Part shown: in pieces, positions 43,127 to 52,780 of the stretch
Layout: every line of letters starts with the position of its first letter
Numbering within the stretch: position 1 is the stretch's first letter
NCBI GenBank assembly: GCA_021234155.1
Contig: JAJEKV010000059.1
Coordinates: 2,186,182-2,250,181 of the forward strand
Reading direction: 5' to 3'
Length of the DNA: 64,000 bases
From: Isoetes taiwanensis
Taxonomy: Eukaryota; Streptophyta; Lycopodiopsida; Isoetales; Isoetaceae
The notes under the pieces: generated by a model
What the model saw: the letters and a program-made list of their open reading frames with translations, nothing else
Database searches by the model: none
What the model was told of the DNA's origin: nothing
Translations under genes and position numbers: made by a program

Positions 43127-43744
43127 TGTTGGCGGGATTTTTGGAACTCCCGCCAACATGGTAGAATTTTTCCTTTAAAGGCAAAGGGGCAAAACATTTT
43201 AAAGGTCTAAGGGAGGGGGTCAAATTTAAAAAGCCCAAATATTGTAAGGTTAAAAATTAAGGGCTAGGATTAAGTGGTGGAGATAAATGGTTTGGATTAA
43301 GTGGTGAGATGAAGGGCTGTGATGAAGTGGTGGAATTAAGGGTGAGGATGAAGTGGTGGTTTGGTCACGTTTGTATAAATATGATTGAGGAGCAGAAGCT
43401 CCTCCTCTTTGGCTCGTGGCAGATTGCTCCTCATATGGGCTTAGTGGCAAAGCTCAAGGAGGAGGGTGAGAGCCTCCTCCATATCCAAATCTGCTCTCAA
43501 AGCTTTGTGTTTCATCCTTTTATCATATGAAACTTATTTTGGTGCACCAAATTCTTGGTCTTTCTTTGTTAAAAATTTGCAGTGTTCATTCTTCTCTTTA
43601 TTTGATTCAAATCTGTCATTGCCATTCTTCTGCTGCTGCCATTTTCTTCTGCTGCTTCCATTCTATCAGGTTTTTGTTCGATGAATGAAAAAATTTGTTG
43701 CCACACTGTTTGAATGCTGGGTGGTTTGGGAAATCCACTCAACA
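43127..43744 (+). repeat. LTR 1 of the palindromic element (618 bp)
   Basis: TGTTGGCGGGATTTTTGG ... AATCCACTCAACA. A short internal palindrome (GGCGGGATTTTTGGAACTCCCGCC) lies at its start. Contains CGTTTGTATAAATATG near 43367, a likely TATA box. Confidence 0.8.
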
Positions 43745-43747
43745 TTT

Positions 43748-43764
43748 TGGTTCCGTTGCCGGGA
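43748..43764 (+). promoter_or_regulatory. Primer-binding site of the left copy
   Basis: TGGTTCCGTTGCCGGGA just after LTR 1 resembles the TGGCGCCGTTGCCGGGGA-type sites of plant Ty3/gypsy elements. The mirror copy lies near 47816-47832. Confidence 0.65.
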
Positions 43765-45141
43765 CCCTGGTTTGTCTCTGATCTTCATATCAGAGATACT
43801 TTCGGGCCAGGGTGTTGTTTCCCATGCTTGGGTTGCTGAGTGAAGATATCTCTGCTGCTACAGAAAGAAGAAAATCAAGAAAGCTCACATTGAAATACTT
43901 CTTGATGCTGTGTTCCTGGTGGTGCAGACATTTATGCTATTTAGATTTATTTTGGAAGAGCCAGCAATGCTAGCCCTCCAAGAAATCTGTTCATACCTTT
44001 TGCCCTGAAACTTCCCTTTGCCTCTGTTGAAAATCATGCAGCCTTGTCTATTCCTTGCTCTGCACCTGCAAAGCCCTGTTTCAGCTGAGGATTGCTCCTC
44101 TGTTTACCTTGTTATCTGCAGAAGGGAACATAGAAATGAAAGCATCTGCAAGAAAAATATCTGATACCTTTATATCTCGCTTGCAAGCACAAGAATACAC
44201 AAAAAGGATGCAGCTCTGATATAGCCAGGCCTTGTCTAGACGTGGTTAGGCATTATCTTGAATCTGTTCTCTGTGTTTACCTGTAAACAAAACAAAAGCC
44301 GGATTTTTCAGGAAAGCCATAACCATGTATTTGCTGTGCTTTTCAATCAAACCTGCAGAAGATCAAAGGAACAGAGAGAAAAGAAGAAGAGGAGCACTGC
44401 CATAGCCGCCCAAGAAGTCGTTTCCGCCATTCGACGCCGCCTTCACACATGAAATTGACTTTTTTCCTTTCTTGAATTTGATATTCCTTTCATATCCGTT
44501 TCTTTTTATGCCTATTTTTTTATGCCTATTTATTTTTCCATCATATATCCTTTCACCGTTTACTTTCTTGCCATCCACCACTTATTTCATTTTTCCCCTT
44601 TACACTTACCTTGCTACGCACTTACATTCTTGCTCCTCTTATCTTCGTTGGCCAATAATATATGATGAGTACCTATTTTTGTCTCTTGCCCTTGCCATTC
44701 ATATCTTTATTAATGCCTTGAGCCTATATTGTTGGATATTTATGCCTCCAATTCCTTAGCCCATAATATATCATGATGCACAATTTTTTGTTTGGGCGTA
44801 CCCCATGACCATGCTCCAATATATTCTATACCATTGCCCTATGCATTTATGCCCTACCCTAAGGCCAACATCATCATTACTTTTCTACATCTTTCTCATG
44901 GCACATCAATATGATATTTTGGTGTTGGAGTACACCTTAAAAACTCTAAATTATTATCCTTTTAATAGGTTTGGAGGGTCCGTTAAAACCCCCACAAATA
45001 TTATCTTTTTACGGTTTGGTGGGATCCGTAAAACCCCCAGTTAGTTCTTCTTGGTGCCAAAGAAGGCTAACTTATTGTATTTCAAATATGAGAAGTATTG
45101 AAATTGGGTAGGGGCCAAGGCCACACTTTGTTTGGGTGAGA

Positions 45142-45764
45142 TGTTGGGCGGGATTTTTGGAACTCAGCCAACATGGTAAAATTTTCCTTTAAAGGCAAAG
45201 GGGCAAAACATTTTAAAGGTCTAAGGGAAGGGGTCAAATTTAAAAGCCCAAATATTGTAAGGTTAAAATTAAGGGCTAGGATTAAGTGGTGGAGATAAAT
45301 GGTTTTGGATTAAGTGGTGAGATGAAGGGGCTGTGATGAAGTGGTGGAATTAAGGGTGAGGATGAAGTGGTGGTTTGGTCACGTTTGTATAAATATGATT
45401 GAGGGGCGAAGCTCCTCCTCTTTGGCTTTCGTGGTGATTGCTCCTCATATGGGCTTAGTGGCAAAGCTCAAGGAGGAGGGTGAGCCTCCTCCATATCCAA
45501 ATCTGCTCTCGAAGCTTTGTGTTTCATCCTTTTATCATATGAAACTTATTTTGGTGCACCAAATTCTTGGTCTTTCTTTGCTAAAAATTTGCGGTGTTCA
45601 TTCTTCTCTTTATTTGATTCAAATCTGTCATTTGCCATTCTTACTAGCTGCTTTGCCATTTTCTTCTCTTTGCTTCCATTCTATCGGGTTTTGTTCGATG
45701 AATGAAAAATTTGTTGCCACCTTTGTTTTTGAATCTTTGGGTGGTTTGGGAAATCCACTCAACA
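45142..45764 (+). repeat. LTR 2 of the palindromic element (623 bp)
   Basis: TGTTGGGCGGGATTTTTGG ... CCACTCAACA, same orientation as LTR 1, with scattered indels against it. Confidence 0.8.
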
Positions 45765-45787
45765 TTCAATTTGAAATTTGTTTTGAA

Positions 45788-46409
45788 TGTTGAGTGGATT
45801 TCCCAAACCACCCAAAGATTCAAACAAGGTGGCAACAAATTTTTTCATTCATCGAACAAAAACCCGATAGAATGGAAGCAGCATAAGAAAAATGGCAGCA
45901 AAAGCAGTAAGAATGGCAATGATGATTTGAATCAAATAAAGAGAAGAATGAACACCGCAAATTTTTAACAAAGAAAGACCAAGAATTTGGTGCACCAAAA
46001 TAAGTTTCATATGATAAAAGGATGAAACACAAAGCTTCGAGAGCAGATTTGGATATGGAGGAGGCTCTCACCCTCCTCCCTGAGCTTTGCCACTAAGCCC
46101 ATATGAGGAGCACCGCCACGAAGTTAAAGAGGAGGAGTCAAGCCCTCAATCATATTTATACAAACGTGACCAAACCACCACTTCATCCTCACCCTTAATT
46201 CCACCAGTTCATCATCACTCTTCATCTCACCACTTAATCCAAACCATTTATCTCCACCACTTAATCCTAGCCCTTAATTTTTAACCTTACAATATTTGGG
46301 CTTTTTTAAATTTGACCCTCCCTTAGACCTTTTAAAATGTTTTGCCCCTTTGCCTTTAAAGGAAAAGGGTTTCTACCATGTTCATGGAGTTCCAAAATCC
46401 CCGCCAACA
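45788..46409 (-). repeat. LTR 3 of the palindromic element (622 bp, inverted)
   Basis: Begins TGTTGAGTGGATTTCCC and ends CCCCGCCAACA, the reverse complement of LTR 2. Confidence 0.8.
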
Positions 46410-47835
46410 TCTCGCCTAAACAAAGTGTGGCTTCGGTCCCTGGGCCCCAATTTCAATACTTCTCATATTTGAAATACAATAAGTTAGCCTTCTTTTGGCA
46501 CCAAGAAGAACTAATCGGGGTTTTACTTTTGATCCCACCAAACCGTAAAAAGATAATATTTGTGGGGTTTTAAATCCGGACCCTCCAAACCTATTAAAAA
46601 GATAATAATTTAGAGTTTTTAAGGTGTACTCCAACACCAAAATATCATATTGATGTGCCATGAGAAAGATGTAGAAAAGTAATGATGATGTTGGCCTTAG
46701 GGTAGGGCATAAATGCATAGGGCAATGGTATAGAATATATTGGGGCATGGTCATGGGGTACGCCCAAACAAAAAATTGTGCATCATGATATATTATGGGC
46801 TAAGGAATTGGAGGCATAAATATCCAACAATATAGGCTCAAGGCATTAATAAAGATATGAATGGCAAGGGCAAGAGACAAAAATAGGTACTCAACATATA
46901 TTAGTGGCCAACGAAGATAAGAGGAGCAAGAATGTAAGTGCGTAGCAAGGTAAGTGTAAAGGGGAAAAATGAAATAAGTGGTGGATGGCAAGAAAGTAAA
47001 CGGTGAAAGGATATATGATGGAAAAATAAATAGGCATAAAAAAATAGGCATAAAAAGAAACGGATATGAAAGGAATATCAAATTCAAGAAAGGAAAAAAG
47101 TCAATTTCATGTGTGAAGGCGGCGTCGAATGGCGGAAACGACTTCTTGGGCGGCTATGGCAGCGCTCCTCTTCTTCTTTTCTCTCTGTTTCTTTGATCTT
47201 CTGCAGGTTTGATTGAAAAGCACAGCAAATACATGGTTATGGCTTTCCTGGAAAATCCGGCTTTTGTTTTGTTTACAGGTAAACACAGAGAACAGATTCA
47301 AGATAATGCACAGAGCAAAAAATGGAGACGAGATTGGCAGAGACAAGGCCTGGCGATGGAGGAGAGCTGCATCCTTTTTGTGTATTCTTGTGCTTGCAAG
47401 CGAGATATAAAGGTATCAGATATTTTTCTTGCAGATGCTTTCATTTCTATGTTCCCTTCCGCAGATAACAAGGTAAACAGAGGAGCAATCCTCAGCTGAA
47501 ACAGGGCTTTGCAGGTGCAGAGCAAGGAATAGACAAGGCTGCATGATTTTCAACAGAGGCAAAGGGAAGTTTCAGGGCAAAAGGTATGAACAGATTTCTT
47601 GGAGGGCGAGCATTGCTGGCTCTTCCAAAATAAATCTAAATAGCATAAATGTCTGCACCACCAGGAACACAGCATCAAGAAGTATTTCAATGTGAGCTTT
47701 CTTGATTTTCTTCTTTCTGTAGCAGCAGAGATATCTTCACTCAGCAACCCAAGCATGGGAAACAACACCCTGGCCCGAAAGTATCTCTGATATGAAGATC
47801 AGAGACAAACCAGGGTCCCGGCAACGGAACCAAAA

Positions 47836-48382
47836 TGTTGAGTGGATTTTCCCATTTCCACCCAGCATTCAAACACAAGAGGGTGTGGCAATCCAAATTT
47901 GAACCAAGTAAAGAGAAGAAGAACACTGAAGCTTTTTAAACAGAAAGAGAACAAGAATGGCCATCAAAACATAGATTTTATAAAAAAAGGATGATATAAC
48001 TACAAAGAGTTCTGGCAGATTCGAATGTGGAGGAGGCTCTCACCCTCCTCCTTGAGCTTTGCCACTAAGCCCATATGAGGAGCAATCTGCCACGAACCAA
48101 AGAGGAGGAGCTTCTGCTCCTCAATCATATTTATACAAACGTGACCAAACCACCACTTCATCCTCACCCTTAATTCCACCACTTCATCACAGCCCTTCAT
48201 CTCACCACTTAATCCAAACCATTTATCTCCACCACTTAATCCTAGCCCTTAATTTTTAACCTTACAATATTTGGGCTTTTTAAATTTGACCCCCTCCCTT
48301 AGACCTTTAAAATGTTTTGTCCCTTTGCCTTTAAAGGAAAAATTCTACCATGTTGGCGGGAGTTCCAAAAATCCCGCCAACA
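47836..48382 (-). repeat. LTR 4 of the palindromic element (547 bp, inverted)
   Basis: Begins TGTTGAGTGGATTTTCCC and ends ATCCCGCCAACA next to AATGG. About 70 bp shorter than its partners. The segment near 47890-48030 is rearranged. Confidence 0.75.
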
Positions 48383-48389
48383 AATGGCC

Positions 48390-48660
48390 ATCTGACTCTA
48401 ATTCTGACCTTATTCTTGATGTTACGCGTGTCTCTAATGTGGGTGTTGAATCTAACGTTAGGCTTGACTCTATGTCTGACACTACCTTTGGTTCTAATTC
48501 TGACTCTATTGCTGACTCTATGCTTGATGCTACTTTTGACTCTATATCTAACCCTATGTTTGACACTATGTCTGGTTCTAATTCTAACTCTACTACCGAC
48601 TCTATGCTTGATGCTACTATTGACCCTCTGTCTAACCCTATGTCTGATGCTACATTGACC
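48390..48660. repeat. CACTA subterminal 12-bp repeats, right part (~22 units)
   Basis: A regular 12-bp period with the core (T)CTGACTCTATG and variants TCTGACACTACC, CTTGATGCTACT, TCTAACCCTATG and GGTTCTAATTCT. Because 12 is divisible by 3, three frames stay open (for example LTLCLML or DSMLDAT). These are not genes. Such arrays are transposase-binding zones in CACTA elements. Confidence 0.85.
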
Positions 48661-49231
48661 ATACAATAGTATTATAAATTCTACTATTCGTGTGAACATG
48701 CGATCTCACTGTTGTTTATATACTATCTCTAAATTCGATGGTATTATTGACTTTGATTCATATAAGTATACACTTTGACAAGTTAACGCTTTACTATAGA
48801 TTTTAAAACTTTTTGAATAATCTCATATGCAAAGATACCAACAAAGAACTCCTAGCCATTTATGTAAAGAATCGTTTGCTTCTAGACTCTTAATATAATT
48901 ATTGTTTCTGTACATATTTTTCACTTTCTTAAAGTCTTTATTTCATATCATCCTATGTGGCTAGAAATAGATTACACCAAGGCATGATATACCATACTAT
49001 GTGCATTAAGTAGTTATTGCATATGCTTCAAGAGTTTTTAAATGCGGAATATTAAAGATTGTATGAAGAGTATCTCAACATAATATTAACTAATGACAAT
49101 TTAATATACTTCAAAAACTAATTGAATTAGTCTTCAGTAATGTCATATAGCAAATCACGCTCAACCTCTTCTATTTCATCATCATCTAATTGCAAAAGGA
49201 GCCGCGATACATGTCTCTCTGTCTGATTTTC
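48661..49231. other. CACTA interior between subterminal repeats and DUF4216, no gene
   Basis: AT-rich. Near 49136-49230 the minus strand (SEKIRQRDMYRGSF-like, then acidic codons) may be the tail of the DUF4216 exon, but stops intervene. Confidence 0.4.
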
Positions 49232-49924
49232 TCAGTCATTCTCCTCATCATAGTAATCATCAAATATATGATGTTCTGGGCTCTGCATTGTTGGAGATCT
49301 CAACTGAAGGTCTTGATGGTCCTCTAATTGTGAATCATGCTCATGATCAATGATTTCTTCAACTGGGTCAATCAACTCCAACTCGTGCGGAAGCATTTGT
49401 CTATCAGCTGATGATCCTTGGGTGTCACAATTTATATCATTGAGGGCAGGCATGGCAATAACTCTTCGCAAAGTTGGTTGTGAATGAACCACTATCTGCC
49501 ATTTCTTATCTCTAGGATTTTCATGGAAAAAAACTTGCTTCACTTGACTAGGAAATATAAAAGGCTCGTCTAGATCCCTTAAGACATGTGAAGTATCTAC
49601 CTCATAGAATCCAGATGGATGTGCTCGAATGGTTTGATTTCTTCCTTGGGTTTGTGTTTTGAACCATTTCGCCTTCAGTACATTTACATGGAATGAGCGG
49701 AAGTTCAAGTCCATGATTTTAGTGATAACTCCAATATATTCCACATTGCCATCAATAGGATTTATGTCGCTCGCACTACATTGACTCCTCTGAAGAAAAG
49801 AAGCAATTATTCCAGAGTCAAAAGTGACTCGACCCTTGTCGACTTCCTCAATACGAAAGTGTTGTCCACATGCCCACATTGAAGAATGATATCTTATCTG
49901 TAAACAAGTGAGAAGGACAAACAT
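49232..49924 (-). CDS. CACTA protein part: DUF4216 domain
   Basis: A 230-codon frame. WACGQHFRIEEVDKGRVTFD, VEYIGVITKIMDLNF, FHVNVLKAKWF and HPSGFYEVDTSHVLRDLDEP lead to FIFPSQVKQVFFHENPRDKK, the hallmark of the DUF4216 region at the end of TNP2-type CACTA proteins. The tail is acidic. It is probably an exon downstream of the DUF4218 exon. A short intron near 49925-49951 would join them (the upstream exon ends near a GTAACTAACATT site), but I cannot fix the junction. Confidence 0.75.
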   Translation of the reverse strand: MFVLLTCLQIRYHSSMWACGQHFRIEEVDKGRVTFDSGIIASFLQRSQCSASDINPIDGNVEYIGVITKIMDLNFRSFHVNVLKAKWFKTQTQGRNQTIRAHPSGFYEVDTSHVLRDLDEPFIFPSQVKQVFFHENPRDKKWQIVVHSQPTLRRVIAMPALNDINCDTQGSSADRQMLPHELELIDPVEEIIDHEHDSQLEDHQDLQLRSPTMQSPEHHIFDDYYDEEND

Positions 49925-49951
49925 TACTCGTAGTTTTAGACATAATACATG

Positions 49952-50566
49952 TCAAATCCGTATATTATGAATGTTAGTTACCTTCCTCTCACAGCCTAAA
50001 GCAATATTGAAGTCATCGGTGGATATCTTCTCGCCTTTCTCCTTTGCTTTCTCCATCTCCTGGACTAACCACCAGTTTGGCATCGACAAAGGTAATTCCT
50101 CTAGATGATCTGGATATCTTAATCTTCCTTTTCGAGACACTCTGTTTTCTCGTGCATATGCTTCTCTGGCCTTTCTCGTTTCATCTCGAGCCTTGTCATA
50201 TAATTCATGCCATCGTCCGAGGCTTTCAGTATTGTTAATAACAAACCTATTGATGGCAACAAATTCTTCACCACTTAGCTTTCGACCTTCCTTACCCAAT
50301 CCCTGCAACACTTCACCCTCTAATTCTTCATCAACATCTTTTTTCCATATTCTAGGTGCATTAGGATGTACCGAGGCCATAGCTTCTGTAAGAAAAAATA
50401 ATGTCTCTTGTACCAAATGTCCCTCAGCAATACAACCTTCGGGCTTTGCCATTTGCCGTACAAATCCTTTCAATACTTTCATATATCTCTCCAAAAAAAA
50501 CATCCATCTTGATGGAGCCGGACCAACAAGCATAATTTCTCGTGGCAAATGTAATAGCAGATGCAC
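49952..50566 (-). CDS. CACTA protein part: DUF4218 domain
   Basis: HLLLHLPREIMLVGPAPSRW, MFFLERYMKVLKGFVRQMAK and PEGCIAEGHLVQETLFFLTE match the DUF4218 block that follows the transposase core in CACTA elements. The exon starts at a TTTTTGTCTTAG acceptor (V-H-L-L, codon GTG), so the ATG is not a true start. It joins the upstream exon at DLQ with a GTAAGT donor near 50620. The rest is charged (WHELYDKARDETRKAREAYA). Confidence 0.8.
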   Translation of the reverse strand: MHLLLHLPREIMLVGPAPSRWMFFLERYMKVLKGFVRQMAKPEGCIAEGHLVQETLFFLTEAMASVHPNAPRIWKKDVDEELEGEVLQGLGKEGRKLSGEEFVAINRFVINNTESLGRWHELYDKARDETRKAREAYARENRVSRKGRLRYPDHLEELPLSMPNWWLVQEMEKAKEKGEKISTDDFNIALGCERKVTNIHNIRI

Positions 50567-50620
50567 CTAAGACAAAAACAATAGGCATCTCATATTTTGT
50601 CATAATATATAAGTGTCGTA

Positions 50621-51470
50621 CTTACTTGTAGATCAAAGAAGCTAGTGGGGAAAATCTTCTCAAGCATACACAAAGTCTCTACAATTTCAACTTCCATTTT
50701 GCAGGAATGTCTTCTACATTAATTTCCTTTGATGAAACCCATCGAGAGAACTTGCCAAGTCTATAAATAATTGTACGTACGGATGGTGTAAGACAATTTT
50801 CAATAGCACAAGGAAGAAGGTGCTGCATCCACACAAATAGAAAATTAGTTTCTAAGATAAAAAAACCAAATGCATAATGGTAACAAATGTGTAATCTAAC
50901 AATAACCTGTAAGAATTTGTGCCAATCATGTGTCTTCAATCCAGTAACTTTATCCTCCTTTGTAAAAGCTCGTTTTAAAGATGCCCCATAACCCGTAGGC
51001 GTGCACATTTGTTTTATAACAATTTTCACTTGAATAAGCTCTTGTTTTGTCAAAACCCATGGGCCCTGTCGATTAAGAGGTGTTTTGCCTTCCTTTTCAA
51101 TTGGCCATAACTCTGGCATTATTTGTCGTTCCTTGACATCATATCTTGCGTTTAGTGTTTCACACTCTCCTGTCAAATGCCTCCATAAAGAATGTGCAAC
51201 ATTCTTGAAAATGTGCATCGGATCCAACAAATGTACCACTTTTAGGTCAGACCAATAGTCTAGTCGATAGAATATTGACAATCTCTTCATTCCAGGTGGA
51301 GGAGAACTGGAGGTGTTGTTCTTCCATTTCTCCAACCAATCTTTAGGAGTTAGTACTTTTGGTTGGCTTGTTGTGTCATTACCACGAAGAGAATGACCAT
51401 TTGGCAAATACTTTTGATGCCCCTTGTAAATCATCTTTGACAAATGTTTTTGTGACGTCCCCAGCTAATA
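50621..51470 (-). pseudogene. CACTA transposase core (TNP2/Transposase_21 type), partial and frameshifted
   Basis: KHLSKMIYKGHQKYLPNGHS and LDYWSDLKVVHLLDPMHIFK then NVAHSLWRHLTG are the conserved C-terminal half of the TNP2 transposase (the YW..L...H.LD.MHI.KN motif). TPTGYGASLKRAFTKEDKVT and LKTHDWHKFLQ follow. There a GT-AG intron of 84 nt (50823-50906) interrupts in frame, then HLLPCAIENCLTPSVRTII. Near 50697 an A run looks one base short: the family continuation (VEIVETLCMLEKIFPTSFFD) is in the next frame up to the donor at DLQ. The N-terminal half is absent, cut at 51471 by another element. Confidence 0.8.
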
Positions 51471-51639
51471 TACGAGTCCACACTCGTATAAATACTGGAG
51501 CCTTCCCCCAGTTGTGCCAAAGTTACTCCGTGCACTTGGAACTTGGAACTGAGATTTGCGCTTCCACAAGTGCAATATACTCCAAGGAAAAGATGCTAAT
51601 GGTAGCTCTTTTGTGGGTATGGATGATTAAGCCTGTGTT

Positions 51640-52780
51640 TTAAGAATTTATTATGATCCCCTTGTGGCTTTGCTATGCTTGGCGTCTTAAGTAATGGCCT
51701 TTGCAAGCATAGAGCTATGGATGTAAGATAAGGAGGTTGTTGCTTTGATGTTCTTAAAGTATTTCCCTTGAGTGAGGAAAGGGCAATAATCTTAAAGGAA
51801 TTTTGTTTTTAGATTTCGTGGTGGGCAATGATAGGCTAATAAGACCATTTAGCCTAGGCCAAAAGAAGTTCCACGTCAATGTCCTTTAAAGACATAAAGT
51901 TATCTTTGGGGGGGGGGGGAAACAAATTTTGATTTTGGGACGTGGCAAAGATGGGCTAGTTGAGTTATGCTGGTCTAGGCCGTAAAGTTCATTGTGTCCT
52001 TTTGAAGGCATAAAGTTAATTGTGTCCTTTTCAAGCCATAAAGTTAATTTTTAACTTTAGGAAGGATATAAGCATAAAAGTTCCTTTAGGAACAAGGATT
52101 ACGTCATAAGGATAGATCATGCATATTGGAAAGAAAAAGCATGTTGGCTATTATTATGCATATTGGAAAGACAAAGCATGTTGACTTTGACAATTTGCAT
52201 TGTAAAATGTGTGTGCCATCTCTTTCTAATGTTTGGCATGTGAATTTGTTTGTTTATGGATTGTGCCTCATATTTTTTTCTTTGATATTTCCTTTAATGC
52301 ATTTACCAGTATATCATAAAGGAAAGTGTGACAAAGATGGTATGAGAATGTGCGTCTGGCATTAAACTCTGCATGGAGGACTGCAACAAAAGTAAATCTT
52401 TCTTAATAGAAGGTTTGGGTTTTGGGTTGACTATGTTTTGTTTGAGACCCAAAATATCTTCAAGATCAAGAAGATTTGGTTGCTTTGATTTGGCCTTCAT
52501 TAGTTGTAGGATGTTTGTTTCTTAGGATTCTACTTGGCCAAGTAATGCAGATATGTTTGTGCACTGGTGATCTTTGAGTAACAGAAAATGAGCATGAAGA
52601 GTATGATCCTTTAGTTGATTGGGCTTTTGGTACTCTTCTGTCAGCCTTGGATGATGGGAAAAAGGACCTCTACGTTTGTTAAGGATCTTTTGATAGTTTC
52701 CATTCCAATTGTTTATGTGGGTAGTTTAAGCGTTTGGCAATGAAATCTTGTTTTATTTGGTGGTTTTAGGTAATAAGGCA
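51640..52780. other. Non-coding part of the decayed gypsy element
   Basis: A G13 run at 51909. Two partial duplications (TTTGAAGGCATAAAGTTAAT / TTTTCAAGCCATAAAGTTAA) at 51999 and 52028, and GCATATTGGAAAGA-AAAGCATGTTG twice at 52113 and 52148. No gag frame found. Confidence 0.4.

Larger units (their letters stand above)
43127..48382. mobile_element. 5.26 kb near-palindrome: two head-on copies of a non-coding LTR element
   Basis: The left copy is 43127-45764 (LTR-internal-LTR). The right copy is 45788-48382, the same element inverted. A 23-nt spacer lies between. A single 5-bp duplication AATGG flanks the whole (43122-43126 and 48383-48387). The four LTRs share TGTTGGCGGG at one end and CCACTCAACA at the other. 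The internal part (about 1.4 kb) has a primer site but no gag or pol, so the unit is TRIM/LARD-like. No 5-bp duplication flanks either copy alone, so the pair probably inserted together or formed by inverted duplication on site. Confidence 0.8.
42863..51471 (-). mobile_element. CACTA (En/Spm) transposon; far terminus missing
   Basis: The left terminus is CACTACAAGAGAGAAGGGG, the classic plant CACTA inverted-repeat start. Subterminal 12-bp repeats follow, then (after a foreign palindrome) the rest of the repeats. Then come minus-strand genes in the expected order toward this end: TNP2-type transposase, DUF4218, DUF4216. The other terminus is not seen. The transposase is cut at 51471 by the start of another LTR sequence. 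The terminus sits directly against the pogo HTH, so this CACTA jumped into that gene. Confidence 0.85.

Noticed and set aside
43748-43764. Naming the tRNA for the GTTGCCGGGA-type primer sites
   Set aside because: The match is to the general pattern of plant Ty3/gypsy sites. Without aligning tRNA 3' ends I cannot assign the amino acid.
43250-47900. Mirror-image frames such as those near 44363-44581 and 46978-47196
   Set aside because: Identical translations on opposite strands follow from the inverted duplication of a non-coding LTR element. No retroviral or host domain is visible.
48331-48699. Three overlapping frames of 100-122 codons (LTLCLML, DSMLDAT, SIKHRV patterns)
   Set aside because: They come from a 12-bp tandem repeat, which keeps every frame periodic and open. 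This is CACTA subterminal DNA.
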